Shown: positions 62,070-64,000 of the stretch, piece by piece | Numbering within the stretch: the stretch's first letter is position 1 | Layout of the letters: each line of letters begins with the position of its first letter | DNA from: Pseudoalteromonas ostreae | Lineage (GTDB): Bacteria; Pseudomonadota; Gammaproteobacteria; Enterobacterales; Alteromonadaceae | Direction: 5' to 3' | NCBI RefSeq assembly: GCF_018069805.1 | Contig: NZ_JAGPYN010000020.1 | Span: 1 to 64,000, forward strand | Length of the DNA: 64,000 nt | Program-made: the position numbers and the translations under genes | Notes under the pieces: model-generated | Told to the model about the DNA's origin: nothing | The model's input: the letters and a program-made list of their open reading frames with translations, nothing else | Database searches by the model: none

Positions 62070-63250
62070 TATTGTTCGCCCTTAGTGCTCTTAGAGTTTG
62101 CAATTGGCTCTTTTACTATAACATTATCTTTTTCTTTCAATTTACTGAGCGGTCTCGCTGGTCCAATCACAATGCGCTCACCTTTACTTAACCCTTTTGT
62201 TATTGCTTGTTCTATGTCTGAAGATAGACCCACTTCAACAATGACTTTGGTGACTGTATTATCGTCATTTAAACGCCACACAAAATAGTTATCATCTTCT
62301 TTTTGAATTGCTTCAATAGGAAGTTTTAAGCCGTTAACAGCGATGCTTGTGGCTATTTCAGCTCGGCAGCTCATGCCTGCGTATAGCTGACGCTCAGTAG
62401 TATCGAGTAGCACTTTTACTCGAAACGATAGTCCCTGCGAACCCGCTTGGTTTTTAGCTGAAGTGCCAATGTTGATCACTTTTCCGGTAAATGGCTGATT
62501 TGGGTAAGCTGCAGCATAAATATCTGCATGTTGATCAAGCTTTATACCTGCTATATCGGTTTCATCTACTCTTAACTCGGCTAGTATAGCGCTAGGATCG
62601 GCAACGAGCATTAAATCTGAACCAACAATATTTGTGGTGCCAGCAATGACTGTTTCACCTTCTTTAATATTTACCGAGGCAAGTAAACCACTCATGGGAG
62701 CACGAAATACGCTTTTGCTTAATCTATCTTCTGCAATCGAAAGTGATGCTTGGGCTTGGTTATATGCCTCAACTTTGGCTTCAATATCGATTTTGGCAAG
62801 ATCGCGGGCATTTTCTAAATTCTCGTAAGCTTCTTGTCCAGCAAGGCCAGCATCATACAGTTCTTTTTGACGTTTTAATTGTCGTTCTATATTAACTAAA
62901 CGCGTTTTACTATGCTTTATCTCTATTTCACTGGCGCGCAGTACTGCTTTATTACGAGTTACTTCGGATTCAAATGCGGTCGTATCAAGGCGCATTAAAA
63001 TATCACCTTGCTCTACACTTTGTCCTTCCTCAACAAACACTTTTTCTACTCGGCCTGTGACTTCTGAGCGTAACTGTACTTGCGTATTAAAGACTAAGTT
63101 TCCTGACGCCATAATAGAGTCTGCAATACTGCCTTGCTCGACTTTGGCAATATTTACTTCTGGTGCCTTGTCGCTACCAGTGATTTGCTTTGACACAATT
63201 AAAGCAATAAATGCGGCAATGGCTAAGGTGATGATGATCGCTTTTTTCAT
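62069..63250 (-). CDS. MacA-like periplasmic adaptor (HlyD/RND type)
   Basis: 393 residues from ATG 63250, preceded by GGAAG at a good distance; an earlier ATG at 63262 is in frame. N-terminal signal anchor (AIIITLAIAAFIALIVSK), barrel-sandwich and lipoyl-like parts (VTGRVEKVFVEEGQSVEQGD), a long alpha-hairpin (residues about 100-180, NIERQLKRQKELYDAGLAGQ) and beta-barrel. Connects the MacB-type permease with an outer-membrane channel; no TolC gene here. Confidence 0.9.
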   Translation of the reverse strand: MKKAIIITLAIAAFIALIVSKQITGSDKAPEVNIAKVEQGSIADSIMASGNLVFNTQVQLRSEVTGRVEKVFVEEGQSVEQGDILMRLDTTAFESEVTRNKAVLRASEIEIKHSKTRLVNIERQLKRQKELYDAGLAGQEAYENLENARDLAKIDIEAKVEAYNQAQASLSIAEDRLSKSVFRAPMSGLLASVNIKEGETVIAGTTNIVGSDLMLVADPSAILAELRVDETDIAGIKLDQHADIYAAAYPNQPFTGKVINIGTSAKNQAGSQGLSFRVKVLLDTTERQLYAGMSCRAEIATSIAVNGLKLPIEAIQKEDDNYFVWRLNDDNTVTKVIVEVGLSSDIEQAITKGLSKGERIVIGPARPLSKLKEKDNVIVKEPIANSKSTKGEQ

Positions 63251-63301
63251 TTTTACTTCCATATAGAATTGAGAGGGTAAAAATACTCACTCTCTCATTT
63301 T

Positions 63302-64000
63302 TTAAACAATAGCAATCACAGTCCAAATACCGTAAATGATAATGCTAGGAAGGGCTGCAAATAAGATCGCTTTATTTAAGCTAAAGTTGGTCCAACATTT
63401 AAGCCCAATAGCTGCCAGTGCGATGCCCCAAATACTGAAAATATTTAAACTTTCCATCATGGTATAAAATGGGTGACCGAGCTCTAATCCCAATATTAAC
63501 TGGTTGATAGAGGCATAATTTAATAAGCTCATGGAAAGTTCATTGGTGCTTGCGGTTAATACCAATGCGATGACACCTAAGCTAGAAATAACCATGGGCA
63601 TCATGGTCCAAAAACCCAAACCATACCAGGCGCCATAGCTATAATTTGCATCAGGATCTTGTTTTGATACAAGCAAATAATAGCCCGCAATTAATGCGTT
63701 AATTAATATAATGCCAAAAACACCACCGCCCATAGCAAACCATATTTGGTTATCGATGCCTTGCTCCATGCTTTGGCGAATCATTTTTTTCTCACCAATA
63801 GTGGCATCAACAGTTGCAGCCGCAACTTGCTCTTCTAAAATAAATTGTGAGTCAGCATTACTGTAAAAAATATAGGTGCTGGCGATTAACATAATAGTGA
63901 TAAGCGCGAACGCTAGCCAAGACCAGCCTTTCGCTTCTTTTAGACCATTGAAAGTTTTACTCGGACTGATAAAAATATCAATAGATGCAGATAAAGCATT
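63302..64000 (-). CDS. Yip1-domain membrane protein (5' end cut by window)
   Basis: The frame stays open to the window edge: codons upstream of ATG 63892 read DIFISPSKTFNGLKEAKGW, the usual cytoplasmic start of Yip1-domain proteins, so the true start lies beyond 64000. At least five membrane segments (IWFAMGGGVFGIILINALI, AILFAALPSIIIYGIWTVIA). Same strand as the MacAB-like genes, 51 bases upstream of the adaptor, so probably in that operon. Function unknown. Confidence 0.75.
   Translation of the reverse strand, partial: NALSASIDIFISPSKTFNGLKEAKGWSWLAFALITIMLIASTYIFYSNADSQFILEEQVAAATVDATIGEKKMIRQSMEQGIDNQIWFAMGGGVFGIILINALIAGYYLLVSKQDPDANYSYGAWYGLGFWTMMPMVISSLGVIALVLTASTNELSMSLLNYASINQLILGLELGHPFYTMMESLNIFSIWGIALAAIGLKCWTNFSLNKAILFAALPSIIIYGIWTVIAIV

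Overview
The window looks like a piece of chromosome from a marine gammaproteobacterium of the order Alteromonadales, most likely Pseudoalteromonas or a close relative. The grounds are moderate to low GC, gammaproteobacterial gene neighbourhoods (greB/ompR-envZ/tex, bioH/gntX/nfuA, yrfG/nudE/cysQ, speE/speA), initiator tRNA genes almost identical to those of Escherichia coli, and marine-type accessory genes (LodA-type quinoprotein oxidase, GH97, iodotyrosine deiodinase homologue, Slam secretion). The genus is an inference; no 16S gene is present.

Layout. 1-6.5 kb: a CheW protein with an inserted CZB domain, an orphan ABC binding protein, tmcA and uvrD, all on the minus strand. 6.7-11 kb: small housekeeping genes (yacL, a peroxiredoxin, dimeric dUTPase, yrfG, nudE, cysQ). 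11.0-12.0 kb: three identical initiator tRNA genes, then two 144-bp tandem units carrying tRNA debris and a terminator, then a heptanucleotide array of about 19 copies. 12-17.3 kb: nfuA, a large M14 peptidase, gntX and bioH, with a palindromic repeat-like spacer. 17.4-25.9 kb: a flagellar-D0-like small protein with a SprA-type metalloprotease, an outer-membrane barrel, tex, a CBS protein, a small secreted protein, greB, ompR-envZ.

25.9-31.5 kb is a three-gene minus-strand operon: a secreted protein with one c-type heme motif, a 1002-residue protein joining a catalase-like domain to a LodA-type cysteine tryptophylquinone (CTQ) oxidase, and its LodB-type flavoprotein maturase. An enzyme that should make hydrogen peroxide is thus physically joined to a peroxide-type heme domain. 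31.9-46 kb: GH97 glucosidase, a cupredoxin/porin-like pair, divergent speE/speA, an acyltransferase, an MscS channel, chromate transporter, OmpA-like lipoprotein and ABC exporter. 46-52.9 kb: small transporters, two probably degenerate stretches, PhoD phosphatase, a rhodanese operon with a 23-codon leader ORF facing a BigR/SqrR-like persulfide sensor, and an iodotyrosine deiodinase-like nitroreductase.

53-60.1 kb is the strongest system: an STN-bearing TonB-dependent receptor, a hemophilin-like exported protein, a Slam outer-membrane secretion protein (type XI secretion), then a FecI-type sigma factor and a FecR regulator, with a candidate Fur box before the sigma gene, candidate sigma-dependent promoters before the receptor and the cargo, and terminators between the structural genes. 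It reads as an iron-controlled, self-signalling heme capture and uptake locus. The window closes with a MacAB-like efflux operon and a Yip1-domain protein cut by the window edge.
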